64,000 nucleotides of DNA from Nocardia arthritidis (GCF_011801145.1 NZ_CP046172.1:9610001-9674000), one strand, 5' to 3'; shown: positions 33,923-42,906, counted from the first letter of the stretch. Notes: generated by a model not told the origin, from the letters alone. Program-made: numbers and translations.

Positions 33923-34557
33923 GCGCCCGGATCGGTGAGCGTGGCCGCCGGTGCGGTGCCCAAGAGGATTCGCACCGCATTCGCCCAGCGCCGCCGCAGT
34001 ATTCGAGTGCGGTCGACATTGCCGGTGAGCAGGCCGCGCATCGCCAGTCCGGTCATGATCTCGATGGTGAATTCGGTGATGGTCGGAATGCGCGGGTCGT
34101 CCGGGAATTCCGCGCGGAAGATATCGCGGATGCTCTCGTGCATCAGCACGAACAGCCGCTGTTCGAGCGGGAGGAAGGCCCGCAGCAGCTCCGGGTCGCT
34201 CCGTGCGCCGACCCAGATCTCCAGCGCGGCAAGGAATGTCGGCCCGGTGAACAGGCGGGAGGTCAGCTCCACCGCGCGGTCTATCCCGTCGGCGTACGGC
34301 CCTGCGGCGGAGAATTCCGCTGTCAGCTGGGCGGATCGGCGTGCGGCCAGATATTCGACGGTTCCGGTGAGCAGATCCGCCTTCGTCGGGAAGTGATGCT
34401 GCATGGTGCCGCGCGGCACACCGGCGCGCTGCTGCACCGCCAAAGTCGTTGTCCCCGCGTAGCCGACCTCGACCAGACTGGTGACCGCCGCGTCCAGGAG
34501 CCGCGCGCGCATGCGGTCGCTGCGCTGCCGCTGCGTCTCCCGGACGCGTTCCGTCAT
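33910..34557 (-). CDS. TetR-family regulator (likely of the thiolase/crotonase operon)
   Basis: 215 aa. Standard TetR HTH: M-R-A-R-L-L-D-A-A-V-T-S-L, G-Y-A-G-T-T-T-L-A-V-Q-Q-R-A-G-V, G-T-M-Q-H-H-F. The start is 3 bp after the crotonase stop, so the operon runs thiolase-like, crotonase, TetR. It probably represses that operon through the palindrome at 36928-36949. The ligand is likely an acyl-CoA or related metabolite (inference). Confidence 0.87.
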   Translation of the reverse strand: MTERVRETQRQRSDRMRARLLDAAVTSLVEVGYAGTTTLAVQQRAGVPRGTMQHHFPTKADLLTGTVEYLAARRSAQLTAEFSAAGPYADGIDRAVELTSRLFTGPTFLAALEIWVGARSDPELLRAFLPLEQRLFVLMHESIRDIFRAEFPDDPRIPTITEFTIEIMTGLAMRGLLTGNVDRTRILRRRWANAVRILLGTAPAATLTDPGAQPS

Positions 34558-34560
34558 CGG

Positions 34561-35328
34561 CTATTTACCCTGCCATTTGGGCTCACGCTTCTGCGCGAAC
34601 GCGAGCGCGCCCTCCGCGGCGTCCTTGGAAAATAGTGCGGGCAGCGCGATTTCGCCCTGTTTGGCGAAGGCCTCGGCCACCGACCAATCCGGGGATTCGT
34701 CGATGATCCGCTTGCTCGCTGCCACCGCGAGCGGTGCGGCGGCGGCGATCTGCGCGGCCAATTCCAGCGCGCCCGCCAGCGCCGCACCGGGTTCGGTGAG
34801 CCGGTTGACCAGCCCGAGCTGGTAGAGCCGTTCGGCGCCGATCCGTCCGCCGGTCAACGCCAGTTCGGCCGCCGTGCTGCGCGGCAGCCGCTGGGTCAGC
34901 CGGAGCACGCCGCCGCCGACGGCGACCAGCCCGCGCTTGACCTCGGGGATTCCGAACTGCGCGTTATTCGCCGCGACGATCAGGTCACCGGCGAGCGCCA
35001 TTTCGAAACCGCCCGCGAGCGCGAACCCCTCCACCGCCGAAATCATCGGTTTGGCGGGCGGTTTCGCGGTGATGCCGAGCGGACCGCGCTTTTCCGTCAG
35101 CGCCATCTCACCTTTCGACGCTGCGACGAGATCCAATCCGGCGCTGAAGGTTCCACCCGCGCCGGTGAGCACGAGCACGCGGGCGGCGGCATCGGCCTCG
35201 AATTCGTCGACGGCGCGTTCGATGGCCTGCGCGGTGGCCAGGTTCACCGCATTGCGCACCTCGGGACGGTTGACGGTCAGCACGGTGATCGCGTCGTGGC
35301 GCTGCACCAGCACCAGATCCTCGGACAT
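34561..35328 (-). CDS. Enoyl-CoA hydratase/isomerase (crotonase family)
   Basis: 255 aa. Crotonase fold: F-S-A-G-L-D-L (oxyanion hole, about residues 61-67), E-G-F-A-L-A-G-G-F-E-M-A-L-A-G-D (second oxyanion strand), and G-I-P-E-V-K-R-G-L containing the catalytic Glu. Converts enoyl-CoA to 3-hydroxyacyl-CoA or a related reaction. It lies 71 bp after the thiolase-like gene and is followed at once by the TetR gene. A second crotonase is divergent at 37031. Confidence 0.88.
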   Translation of the reverse strand: MSEDLVLVQRHDAITVLTVNRPEVRNAVNLATAQAIERAVDEFEADAAARVLVLTGAGGTFSAGLDLVAASKGEMALTEKRGPLGITAKPPAKPMISAVEGFALAGGFEMALAGDLIVAANNAQFGIPEVKRGLVAVGGGVLRLTQRLPRSTAAELALTGGRIGAERLYQLGLVNRLTEPGAALAGALELAAQIAAAAPLAVAASKRIIDESPDWSVAEAFAKQGEIALPALFSKDAAEGALAFAQKREPKWQGK

Positions 35329-35399
35329 CGGAAATCCTCTCGATTATCCCTTGTCATTCCGGCGAGCGCCGGGATGACGGTGGGCGTGCGGCGGCGGGA

Positions 35400-36911
35400 T
35401 CACAAGGTCAACCTGTCGGCCGCGGTCACCTCGGCGGCGGCGCCGATCGGATCGCCGTCGACGAAGGCCGAGACCGTCTCGGCGTCGGACGCTCGAACCA
35501 GTATGCGGGCGCCCGTAGGGGTGAGCCCGCTGACGACGACGGCCTCGGGCTCGTCGGCGTGTTCCGGCGCGGGCCCCTTGCGATAGGCGACGGTGTACGC
35601 CTCGACGGTCACCGGGCCGGTATACCCGAATGCCGAATCACGGTGCGCGGCAGGCACGTCCGCTTCAATCGCACGGAATATCCGGGTCGGCGGCCGCGAT
35701 GAATAAACGCCGACACCGTGTTTGGTGATGTACCAGCCGAGCGCCGTTGCCAGACCGTAGGATTCGGGTTCCTCGCGTAGCAATCCGGCCAGCGTCGCAA
35801 TCGAGTGGGTGGTGTAGTTGTTGCCGGGCCCGCCCGCGAAGGTGAGCCCGCCGGTGACCGAGAGCGGCCGCGCCGGATCGTCGATCGGCAGCCCGAGCGC
35901 CTCGGCCGCGACCTGAACGGCCACCGGAAAACACGAATAAAGGTCGATGTGCGCGACGTCATCGATGCCGATACCCGCCGCCCCGAGCGCGGCCCGCCCG
36001 GCCGCCGCGATGGCGGGTGACGCGGCCATATCCGCGCGCTCCGAGACGAACCACTCGTCGGTGGCCGTCGCGCCGCCGTGCGGGAAGACCCACCGCTCGC
36101 GCGGCACGCCCGCCGCGTCGGCCGCGGCCGCGCTGCACAGGATCAGCCCCGCGCCCAGATCCACCGACAGGTTCGCGACCAGCAGTTTCGGATACGGCGT
36201 CGACACCATCCGGTTGGCCGCGCTCGGCGTCACCAGATCGGCGACCGAACGTTCGACGGGTTGCCAGGCATACGGATTCCGGGCGGCGACGGCCGAGAAC
36301 CGGGACCACAGCCCGCCTATCCTCTCCCGATGCGCCGTGATGCTCATTGCGAGCCTGCCGCGCAGCGCCGATTCCATGAGCGCGTAGAAGTACACCGGCC
36401 CCCACAGCCCGGCCGCGGTCTCCATCTCCGAATTCGGCGCCCGGTCCGTGCCGACGATCTCGTCCGGTACGGCGCTCTCCGGCTGCTCGGGCCAACCCGT
36501 CGGCGTGCCGGCGCGGGTCGCGGCATTCCAGGACGCGACCGCCTCGGCGCCCGCGAGCAGCGCGATCTCACAGCGGCCGTCGGCGATGGCCTGCGCGATG
36601 GTGTTCACCATCCGCTGCGGCGCGTCGCCACCGAAGCGCACCGATTGCAGCGTGCGCTTCGGTGATGCGCCGAGCTCGGCGGCGACCAGGGCGGCGAGAT
36701 CGGTATACGGCCAGCTCACCGGGGCTATCCCGGCGACAATGTCGGCCGCGCGCAGCAGGCGGTCGCCGGTGGCGCTGTCCGCGCCCGCCCGGCGCAGCGA
36801 TTCGGCGGCGAGTTCGACGGGGCCGGGCAGTCCCGGCTCACCCGGGCGATGCACCACCTGGCCGACCCCGACCAGCACCGGCGTCCGGGGATCCATTCCC
36901 GCTGGCAGCAT
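35400..36911 (-). CDS. Thiolase-superfamily protein lacking the usual nucleophilic Cys
   Basis: 503 aa. ATG 36911 is chosen because GGAGAA precedes it. Thiolase fold with V-L-V-G-V-G-Q at the start. Where thiolases have N-x-x-C-G-S-G, this protein has Q-S-V-R-F-G-G-D-A-P-Q-R-M-V (about residues 89-102), so the nucleophile Cys is absent. C-terminal motifs resemble acetyl-CoA acetyltransferase-like proteins (Y-S-C-F-P-V-A-V-Q and G-G-L-T-F-A-G-G-P). It may act as a retro-aldol or lipid-transfer-type partner rather than a condensing enzyme (inference). Confidence 0.82.
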   Translation of the reverse strand: MLPAGMDPRTPVLVGVGQVVHRPGEPGLPGPVELAAESLRRAGADSATGDRLLRAADIVAGIAPVSWPYTDLAALVAAELGASPKRTLQSVRFGGDAPQRMVNTIAQAIADGRCEIALLAGAEAVASWNAATRAGTPTGWPEQPESAVPDEIVGTDRAPNSEMETAAGLWGPVYFYALMESALRGRLAMSITAHRERIGGLWSRFSAVAARNPYAWQPVERSVADLVTPSAANRMVSTPYPKLLVANLSVDLGAGLILCSAAAADAAGVPRERWVFPHGGATATDEWFVSERADMAASPAIAAAGRAALGAAGIGIDDVAHIDLYSCFPVAVQVAAEALGLPIDDPARPLSVTGGLTFAGGPGNNYTTHSIATLAGLLREEPESYGLATALGWYITKHGVGVYSSRPPTRIFRAIEADVPAAHRDSAFGYTGPVTVEAYTVAYRKGPAPEHADEPEAVVVSGLTPTGARILVRASDAETVSAFVDGDPIGAAAEVTAADRLTL

Positions 36912-36927
36912 GGGCTTCTCCAATCCC

Positions 36928-36949
36928 TTACCGTCAGAATTGACGGTAA
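36928..36949. promoter_or_regulatory. Perfect palindromic operator in the thiolase/crotonase divergent region
   Basis: Arms TTACCGTCA and TGACGGTAA are exact inverted copies with a 4-bp spacer. The site ends 16 bp before ATG 36911 and is about 80 bp from the divergent crotonase ATG 37031, so a TetR dimer here could block both promoters. Confidence 0.7.
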
Positions 36950-37030
36950 CTTGTCACTGATTAGAGCAGACCCCGGCGAACCGGGCAATAGCCATGGAGC
37001 CGATAACTGACTCACGGGTAATATCCGGAG

Positions 37031-37789
37031 ATGGGCTCCAACATCGCACTGCGCATCGACGGCGACCGCGCATACGTCACCCTCGACCGACCCGATAAAC
37101 ACAACGGCCTGACCATCGAGATGCTGCGCGAACTCGCCGAGACTGCGCGCGGCATCGGCGCCCGCAAGGACATCAGGGCGGTGATCATCAGCGGCAACGG
37201 CCCAAGTTTCAGCAGCGGACTCGATATCGCCAAGGCCAGCGGCGACCCGCTGTCCATCGTGCGCGCCTTCATTCCGCTGCCGTGGCGCGGCACCAATGTT
37301 TTCCAGGAGGCCTGCTGGGCCTGGCGCAGGCTCGACGTTCCGGTGATCGCCGCGGTGCACGGCCGCTGCTACGGCGGCGGACTCCAGATCGCGCTGGCCG
37401 CCGATATTCGATACGCCACTCCGGATTCGGAATTTTCGGTCATGGAGGCCAAACACGGCTTGGTGCCGGATATGACCGGCGCGGCGTCATTGTCCCGGCT
37501 CATCGGATTCGACAGGGCGCTGTTGCTCACCATGACCGCCGATACCTTCGACGCCGCATATGCCGCCGAAATCGGGCTCGTCACCGAGGTGACGGCCGAT
37601 CCGGTGGCCGCCGCGGAGAAACTCGCCGAACGGATCGCGACCCGCGCACCGCGGGCGGTCGCCGGCGCGAAACGGCTTTTCGACCGGTCCTGGCACGCCT
37701 CGCCGCGACGCACTTTCGCGATCGAGCGCGCGACCCAATTGCCGTTGATCGTGCGCCGGGCGCTCGCGGGCGGCAAATCCGCCCAATAG
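37031..37789 (+). CDS. Enoyl-CoA hydratase/isomerase (crotonase family)
   Basis: 252 aa. D-K-H-N-G-L near residue 21, F-S-S-G-L-D-I (oxyanion), H-G-R-C-Y-G-G-G-L-Q-I-A-L-A-A-D, and E-A-K-H-G-L-V-P-D-M with the probable catalytic Glu. Divergent from the thiolase-like/crotonase/TetR operon and probably co-regulated by the shared palindrome. Substrate unknown. Confidence 0.88.
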   Translation: MGSNIALRIDGDRAYVTLDRPDKHNGLTIEMLRELAETARGIGARKDIRAVIISGNGPSFSSGLDIAKASGDPLSIVRAFIPLPWRGTNVFQEACWAWRRLDVPVIAAVHGRCYGGGLQIALAADIRYATPDSEFSVMEAKHGLVPDMTGAASLSRLIGFDRALLLTMTADTFDAAYAAEIGLVTEVTADPVAAAEKLAERIATRAPRAVAGAKRLFDRSWHASPRRTFAIERATQLPLIVRRALAGGKSAQ

Positions 37790-37948
37790 CAACGTATTTA
37801 TGAACTTTCGGAACACAAGGCCGGAAATCTCCCCGCCCTGCTGTTAGCATTTCCGTCGATTTGCCAGCCAGTTCGAAGGTCGTGCGGGACACACTGCGGA
37901 TGGTCTGTGTAGCGCCCCTTCGTCGAGAAACGGGAGGGCCGAAAGACT

Positions 37949-39058
37949 TTGACCAAGACCGCATCCATCCTGCTGTCCGCGATCGCAGGCGCCTCGGCCC
38001 TGCTCCTGACCGTCACCGCCCCAGCCACGGCGAACCCGAACGCCATCAACCCGATTCCGGTGCTCAACGGCACCACCGGGCTGCCCAATCTGGTCGGCCG
38101 GACCCGGGCGGTGTTCCAGGTGACGGGTATGGCCAGCCCCAACAACACCCAGTCGTACAACGTGCTCGGCACCGATCTGGGCATCATGTGGGATAACGGC
38201 GGCGGCGAAATGCTCACCGCATTCGGCGACAGCGCGGGCCTTGGTTTGCCGAATCTGCTCGCGGGCAGCACCTGGGCCTGGCGCAGCAATATTCTGGTGC
38301 GCAGCCACACCCACGATCCGGCCAACGGCATCTACTTCGACAGCGTGGTCCGTGACGTATTCGGGCAGGCCCGCGATCTGATTCCGAGTCCGAAGATTCC
38401 GTTTCTGGAGATCAGTCGCATTCCGACGGCGGGCATTTCGGTCAACGGCGTGCAGTACATGAGCCTTATGTCGGTGCGGAGTTGGGATAACGTCGGCCAG
38501 TGGACCACCAATTACTCCGGGCTCGCCGCATCGGCCGACAACGGGGAAACGTGGGCCGATCTCGCCTTCACCCGCCGGCCGAACGACGGCGGCAATGCCA
38601 ACTTCCAGATGAACGCCTTCCTGAAGGACGGCGGGTTCGTCTACGAATACGGCACCAGATCCGGGCGCAACAATGCCGCGTATGTCGCGCGGGTGCCGGA
38701 GAACGATATCCAGAACATCGGCGAATACGAATACTGGACCGGCGACAAGTGGTCGCACAAGGGTGATGTGAATGCGGCGGCGCCCATCATGTTCGGCGTC
38801 GGCGAGCTGTCGGTGATGTACAACTCGTATCTGGGCCAATACATTTCGCTCACCACCGACCCGTGGAATTCGGTGGTCATGCGGCGCGCCCCCAGCCCGA
38901 CCGGCCCGTGGACCGACCCCGAGGTGCTGATCGACACCAGGGAGCTCCCCACCGCGTACGCGCCCTCCATCTTCCCCTACCAAACCGGGCGCGACCTGTA
39001 CTTCCTCACCACGGTGCACAGCCAGTACAACGTGGTGCTGATGCGCACGCCGCTGTAG
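37949..39058 (+). CDS. Secreted DUF4185 protein, GH183-like (candidate endo-D-arabinanase), copy 1
   Basis: 369 aa, TTG start preceded by GGGAGG. Signal peptide (residues about 1-28, ending A-T-A). A DUF4185 beta-propeller follows: G-T-D-L-G-I-M-W-D, L-T-A-F-G-D-S, then S-R-I-P-T-A-G-I-S-V and Y-M-S-L-M-S-V-R. DUF4185 proteins were assigned to glycoside hydrolase family 183, endo-D-arabinanases that cut mycobacterial arabinan (established for some members). Here it may remodel the cell's own arabinogalactan. Asp residues in the G-D-x motifs are candidate catalytic acids. Paralogue at 48906-49991. Confidence 0.82.
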   Translation: MTKTASILLSAIAGASALLLTVTAPATANPNAINPIPVLNGTTGLPNLVGRTRAVFQVTGMASPNNTQSYNVLGTDLGIMWDNGGGEMLTAFGDSAGLGLPNLLAGSTWAWRSNILVRSHTHDPANGIYFDSVVRDVFGQARDLIPSPKIPFLEISRIPTAGISVNGVQYMSLMSVRSWDNVGQWTTNYSGLAASADNGETWADLAFTRRPNDGGNANFQMNAFLKDGGFVYEYGTRSGRNNAAYVARVPENDIQNIGEYEYWTGDKWSHKGDVNAAAPIMFGVGELSVMYNSYLGQYISLTTDPWNSVVMRRAPSPTGPWTDPEVLIDTRELPTAYAPSIFPYQTGRDLYFLTTVHSQYNVVLMRTPL

Positions 39059-39122
39059 GGCTTGACCTAAACATTGGTTCAGCTAGCAGGCTTGGGGTCG
39101 AGCGATCGACCGCGGAGGAACC

Positions 39123-40346
39123 ATGACCCCGAGCCCTGTGCCCGCCTCGAACGAAACGACCAGCGCCACAGCGCAATTGCGCACGTGGCTACACACCAAC
39201 GCATACCCCGTCGTGTCGACAGCACCCGACCACACCGGGCCGGACCTGCGTCGGCTCACCGACCGGCTCGGCGCCGCGACGGTGGCAGGTCTCGGCGAAT
39301 CCACCAGATTCGCCGAGCAGACCTTCGGGGTGCGTGACCGCATCTTCCGAAACCTGGTGCGAGAGCACGGGTATCGGGCTCTCGCCATCCAGGACGACGC
39401 GCGGTCCGGCGCCCGTCTCGACCGGTACGTGCGAGATGGCGTCGGCGATCCCGAATCCGCGCTCGCCGACGCCTGGCAGCCGAACCGCACCGCGGAAATG
39501 ATCGCGACGCTCTCCTGGATCCGGGACTTCAACCAGCGACATCCGGATGATCCGGTGCGCGTCTTCGGCGTCGAGCCAGCACATGCCAACAGCTCGGACT
39601 ACGACGCGGTGTTCGACCACATCCGGCACGCGGCACCAGAGCTCCTGGGCGACATGGCAATTCACCTGAACCCGATCAGAACCGCCCATCGCATCCCCGA
39701 ACATGTCCAGCGGCACCGGGGAATTCATCCGGGACGGCCATTCGCCGAGGACGCCCGCGACGCGCTCGCTCTACTGGACGGATTGCCGATGACACCGGAA
39801 CACGATGTCGCGCTGCATCACATGCGGTTCATTGTCGCCTTCCATGAGCAGAGCGTGGCGGGCACCGGCAGCTTCGGCAGGGATGAACGGCCTTCCGCCG
39901 CAAGGGTTATCGAATGGCAGCAGCGGACCGGTGCGAAAATCGGTTATTGGGATGGCATTGCGCACACCTCCGCGCTCGCTCAGGGATCCATCGGGAGCTA
40001 TCTACGGGAACACTTCGGAGACCGGTACGCATCGGTCGCCATCGGCTTCCACCACGGCGATCTCGGACTGGCCGTCGCGCCGACACCGTCGGCCGATCTG
40101 GTGGACGCACTGCTCGGCGAGGTCGAGCTGCCCGCCTACTATGTCGACTTGCACACTGCCGCAGCGCAATCCGTGCGGCACCTACTCGACGGGCCCGCTC
40201 AGCTACGGGTGATCAGCGGGGTATACGACCCGGCGGAGGACACTGCGGCGCGGATGCGGGTCGACTCCCTGACCGGCGCGTTCGACATCCTGCTGCACAT
40301 TCGCGCGGTGACACCGGTGCACTGGCTGCCACAAGCCACGGCGTAA
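39123..40346 (+). CDS. Erythromycin esterase-like protein with altered catalytic site
   Basis: 407 aa. The ATG is preceded by GGAGGA. Ere-family motif near the N-terminus reads G-E-S-T-R-F-A-E-Q (residues 58-66). The Glu is kept, but the essential His (His46 of EreB) is replaced by Arg62, while the equivalent of Arg55 is kept at 71. A second family region Y-W-D-G-I-A-H-T-S supplies another His. It is therefore unlikely to be a standard macrolide esterase. Possibly a related hydrolase. No resistance role should be assumed. Confidence 0.78.
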   Translation: MTPSPVPASNETTSATAQLRTWLHTNAYPVVSTAPDHTGPDLRRLTDRLGAATVAGLGESTRFAEQTFGVRDRIFRNLVREHGYRALAIQDDARSGARLDRYVRDGVGDPESALADAWQPNRTAEMIATLSWIRDFNQRHPDDPVRVFGVEPAHANSSDYDAVFDHIRHAAPELLGDMAIHLNPIRTAHRIPEHVQRHRGIHPGRPFAEDARDALALLDGLPMTPEHDVALHHMRFIVAFHEQSVAGTGSFGRDERPSAARVIEWQQRTGAKIGYWDGIAHTSALAQGSIGSYLREHFGDRYASVAIGFHHGDLGLAVAPTPSADLVDALLGEVELPAYYVDLHTAAAQSVRHLLDGPAQLRVISGVYDPAEDTAARMRVDSLTGAFDILLHIRAVTPVHWLPQATA

Positions 40347-40355
40347 GGAAATGCG

Positions 40356-41108
40356 CTACGCCGGACCGTCGTCGGATTGCCTGGGGAGGCTGGCGGCAAT
40401 GCCGTTGAGTACGTGGTCGAGACCGTAATGGAAGCGATCTTCCGGGGGCAGATGCGGGACCTGAGCCTCCATGACGGAACGGTTGAACATCGGATATCGG
40501 CCCTCGGCAAGGATCTTGGCGACATACGGTCCGACGTAACCGCTCATCCACTGTGCGATATCCATACCGGTCCGGCGCGCCTCGTCCAGCCAACCGATCT
40601 CCCGGTGGACCGCGCTGTGGACATAGTCGCCGAGCATCCCGGCGAGGCTGGCGATCTCATCGATATCGAGTCCGAAGCCGTCGAGCGCGGACCACAGGAA
40701 TTCCTGTACGCGAAGCGAATTCGGGCCGAGCGTCGGTCGCCGGTTGGCCAGCGCGATCTGCCACGGATGCCGCAATCCGACCGCCCGCGAGCCTTCGGCG
40801 ACGAGGGTCAGGTCGGCCCGCCAGTCACCGCTGGGCGCGGGCGGCAGCTCGATCTCGCCGAGGACCGCATCGATCATCAAGTCGATCAGGTCGTCGCGAC
40901 CGGTGACGTACCGGTACAGCGACATCGCGCCCGCACCGAGTTCGGCGGCCACGCGGCGCATCGTCACGGCATCGATGCCGTCCTGATCGGCGACGGTGAT
41001 GGCCGCCGCGGTGATCCGGTCCCGGCTGTAGCCCGGTCTGCGCCCCGGACCCGAGCGTTCGGGCTGTTCCGGGCGCATCCAGATCGTCTCCTGGCGCTGG
41101 CCGAGCAT
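40356..41108 (-). CDS. TetR-family regulator (TetR_C_1 type)
   Basis: 250 aa from ATG 41108. HTH: I-T-A-A-A-I-T-V-A-D-Q-D-G, then V-T-M-R-R-V-A-A-E-L-G, M-S-L-Y-R-Y-V. The long C-terminal domain with H-P-W-Q-I-A-L-A and L-G-D-Y-V-H-S-A-V is of the tetracycline-repressor C type. Divergent from a SnoaL/FMN-reductase operon with two operator-like sites in the 78-bp spacer, so it probably represses both directions. Confidence 0.87.
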   Translation of the reverse strand: MLGQRQETIWMRPEQPERSGPGRRPGYSRDRITAAAITVADQDGIDAVTMRRVAAELGAGAMSLYRYVTGRDDLIDLMIDAVLGEIELPPAPSGDWRADLTLVAEGSRAVGLRHPWQIALANRRPTLGPNSLRVQEFLWSALDGFGLDIDEIASLAGMLGDYVHSAVHREIGWLDEARRTGMDIAQWMSGYVGPYVAKILAEGRYPMFNRSVMEAQVPHLPPEDRFHYGLDHVLNGIAASLPRQSDDGPA

Positions 41109-41126
41109 GAATCTCCCTTCGTTTGC

Positions 41127-41171
41127 GTACATCGTACCTGAATTGCTATCGTCAATTTGAGTACGTTGTAC
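41127..41171. promoter_or_regulatory. Two TetR operator-like sites in a divergent promoter
   Basis: GTACATCGTAC at 41127-41137 and GTACGTTGTAC at 41161-41171 share the form GTAC-N3-GTAC, with centres 34 bp apart (about three helical turns). They sit in the spacer between the TetR and SnoaL-like genes. Confidence 0.6.
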
Positions 41172-41186
41172 CCGAAAAGGAGAAGG

Positions 41187-41618
41187 ATGATGACCACTCG
41201 ACCGGTCTTCGACGATCCAGCACGCCGCGAGCTGGCGAACGACGTGGCGAACGGCTTCGCCGCCGCGCTGCAGGGCGCGGGCGGCGCCGACGATTACGAT
41301 GCCGAATTCGCTGCGGATGTGTTGTGGGGCAGCCCATTCGGGGCAAGCGTCCGCGGCTGGGACGAACTCAACGCCATCCACCACCGGCTGACCGAGGCGA
41401 AGGTGGCACCGCCATCGCGGTTCGAAGTCGTCGCGGCATTCTCCCCATCGCCGGGCGTGGTGGTCACCCAGATCCGCAGGCAGGCAACGGAATCCGCGGG
41501 CTTCTCGGAAATGGCGCTGTACGTGCTCGCCGAGCGAGGTGGTCGCTGGTGGTTGACCGCGGCGCAGAACACTCCCGTCGGAGTGTCCCCGCTGGACCGT
41601 TCCGAAACGGAGCGGTGA
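41187..41618 (+). CDS. SnoaL-like/DUF4440-type NTF2-fold protein
   Basis: 143 aa from ATG 41187, preceded by AAGGAGAAGG. NTF2-like alpha/beta cone: D-V-L-W-G-S-P-F-G near residue 50, W-D-E-L-N-A-I-H near 60, and a C-terminal G-R-W-W-L-T-A-A-Q-N strand. Such proteins are ligand-binding or isomerase-like. The role is probably detoxification with the FMN reductase encoded 1 bp downstream. Confidence 0.78.
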   Translation: MMTTRPVFDDPARRELANDVANGFAAALQGAGGADDYDAEFAADVLWGSPFGASVRGWDELNAIHHRLTEAKVAPPSRFEVVAAFSPSPGVVVTQIRRQATESAGFSEMALYVLAERGGRWWLTAAQNTPVGVSPLDRSETER

Positions 41619-41619
41619 T

Positions 41620-42192
41620 ATGCGACTGGCCATCGTCATCGGCAGCGTCCGCGAAGGGCGTTTCGGCCCGACCGTCGCGGCCTGGTTCGCGAATCAGGCC
41701 AAACGACACGGAGATTCGGAGCTCGACATCATCGATCTCGCCGAGGTGGCACTCGGGTCCGCCGGGCCGTCGGCGTCACCGCCCGCCGAGGTGGCGTCGG
41801 CACTCGACGAGCTGACCCCGCGCCTCGCCGCCGCGGATGCGTTCGTGGTGGTGACACCGGAGTACAACCACAGCTACCCCGCCGCGTTGAAGAACGCCAT
41901 CGACTGGCACGGACCGCAATTCCACGCCAAGCCGGTCGCCTTCGTCTCCTATGGCGGACTCTCCGGCGGGCTGCGCGCGGTGGAACATCTGCGGCTGGTT
42001 TTCGCCGAACTGCACGCCGTCACCGTTCGCGACACGGTGAGCTTCCACGGCGCCTGGCAACAATTCGACGAACTGGGCGAGCTCCGCGACCCCGCCGCGG
42101 CCGAGGCCGCTGCCGAAAAGCTGCTGGACCAACTCGATTGGTGGGCGCTCACGCTGCGCGACGCGAAGGCCGAGCGACCTTACGTGGCCTGA
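41620..42192 (+). CDS. NADPH-dependent FMN reductase (flavodoxin-like quinone reductase)
   Basis: 190 aa. I-V-I-G-S-V-R-E-G-R-F-G-P (phosphate loop, residues 5-17) and V-V-V-T-P-E-Y-N-H-S-Y-P-A-A-L-K-N-A-I-D-W (about 77-97) match NADPH-dependent FMN reductases. It may reduce quinones or azo compounds. It is one base after the SnoaL-like stop and under the same TetR control. Confidence 0.9.
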   Translation: MRLAIVIGSVREGRFGPTVAAWFANQAKRHGDSELDIIDLAEVALGSAGPSASPPAEVASALDELTPRLAAADAFVVVTPEYNHSYPAALKNAIDWHGPQFHAKPVAFVSYGGLSGGLRAVEHLRLVFAELHAVTVRDTVSFHGAWQQFDELGELRDPAAAEAAAEKLLDQLDWWALTLRDAKAERPYVA

Positions 42193-42216
42193 AGCGCGAT
42201 CAATACACTCGAACGC

Positions 42217-42906
42217 ATGGATGCGGCCGATTGGGATACCCGGTACACCCAGACCGAATTGGTCTGGGGCGCACCGCCGAACAGCACGGTGGTGGAGCAG
42301 GTGTACGGCCTGGACCGGCGTATCCCGCTCCAGCCGGATACGCCGGGCGGCGAGCCGCCGGAGCTGCCGCGCGCGCTCGATCTCGCGTGCGGCGAGGGCC
42401 GCAACAGCCTCTGGCTGGCGACGCACGGCTGGCAGGTGCACGCCGTCGACTACTCCCAGGTCGGCATCGACAAGGGCCGCACCATCGCGACCCGGCTGTC
42501 GCGTGCGGTGCGCAGCCGGGTGCAGTGGCAGTGCGCGGATGTCACCGATTTCGCCGCGGCCGGCATCACCGGACCGTATGAGCTGGTGCTGATGGTCTTC
42601 CTCCACCTGCCGCCCGACCAGCGCCGCGAGGTCGTCCGCGCCGCGGCGAACGTCCTCTCCCCCGAGGGCACGCTGCTCGTTCTCGGCCACGATTCGATAA
42701 ACCTGACCGAGGGTTTCGGCGGCCCGCAGGACCCGTCCATCCTCTTCACCCCCGCCGATATCCAGTCCGACCTCGCCCCGCTGTCCGAGCGCATCCGGGT
42801 CCGCGTCGCAGACCGCGTCTACCGCGCCACCGAAGGCCGCGACGCCATCGACGCACTGGTGGTCGCCACCCGCCTCCCGGATCCGGAAAACGCAACCGAC
42901 GAATGA
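42217..42906 (+). CDS. Class I SAM-dependent methyltransferase
   Basis: 229 aa. W-D-T-R-Y near the start, SAM loop L-D-L-A-C-G-E-G-R-N-S-L-W-L-A (about residues 51-65), then V-D-Y-S and A-D-V-T-D-F. This pattern matches tellurite-resistance (TehB)-like or thiopurine-type methyltransferases. The substrate is unknown; detoxification of metalloid or thiol compounds is a possibility. Confidence 0.87.
   Translation: MDAADWDTRYTQTELVWGAPPNSTVVEQVYGLDRRIPLQPDTPGGEPPELPRALDLACGEGRNSLWLATHGWQVHAVDYSQVGIDKGRTIATRLSRAVRSRVQWQCADVTDFAAAGITGPYELVLMVFLHLPPDQRREVVRAAANVLSPEGTLLVLGHDSINLTEGFGGPQDPSILFTPADIQSDLAPLSERIRVRVADRVYRATEGRDAIDALVVATRLPDPENATDE

Noticed and set aside
39123..40346. Call as a macrolide-resistance gene
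   Set aside because: The key His of Ere enzymes is replaced by Arg; only the fold family is supported.
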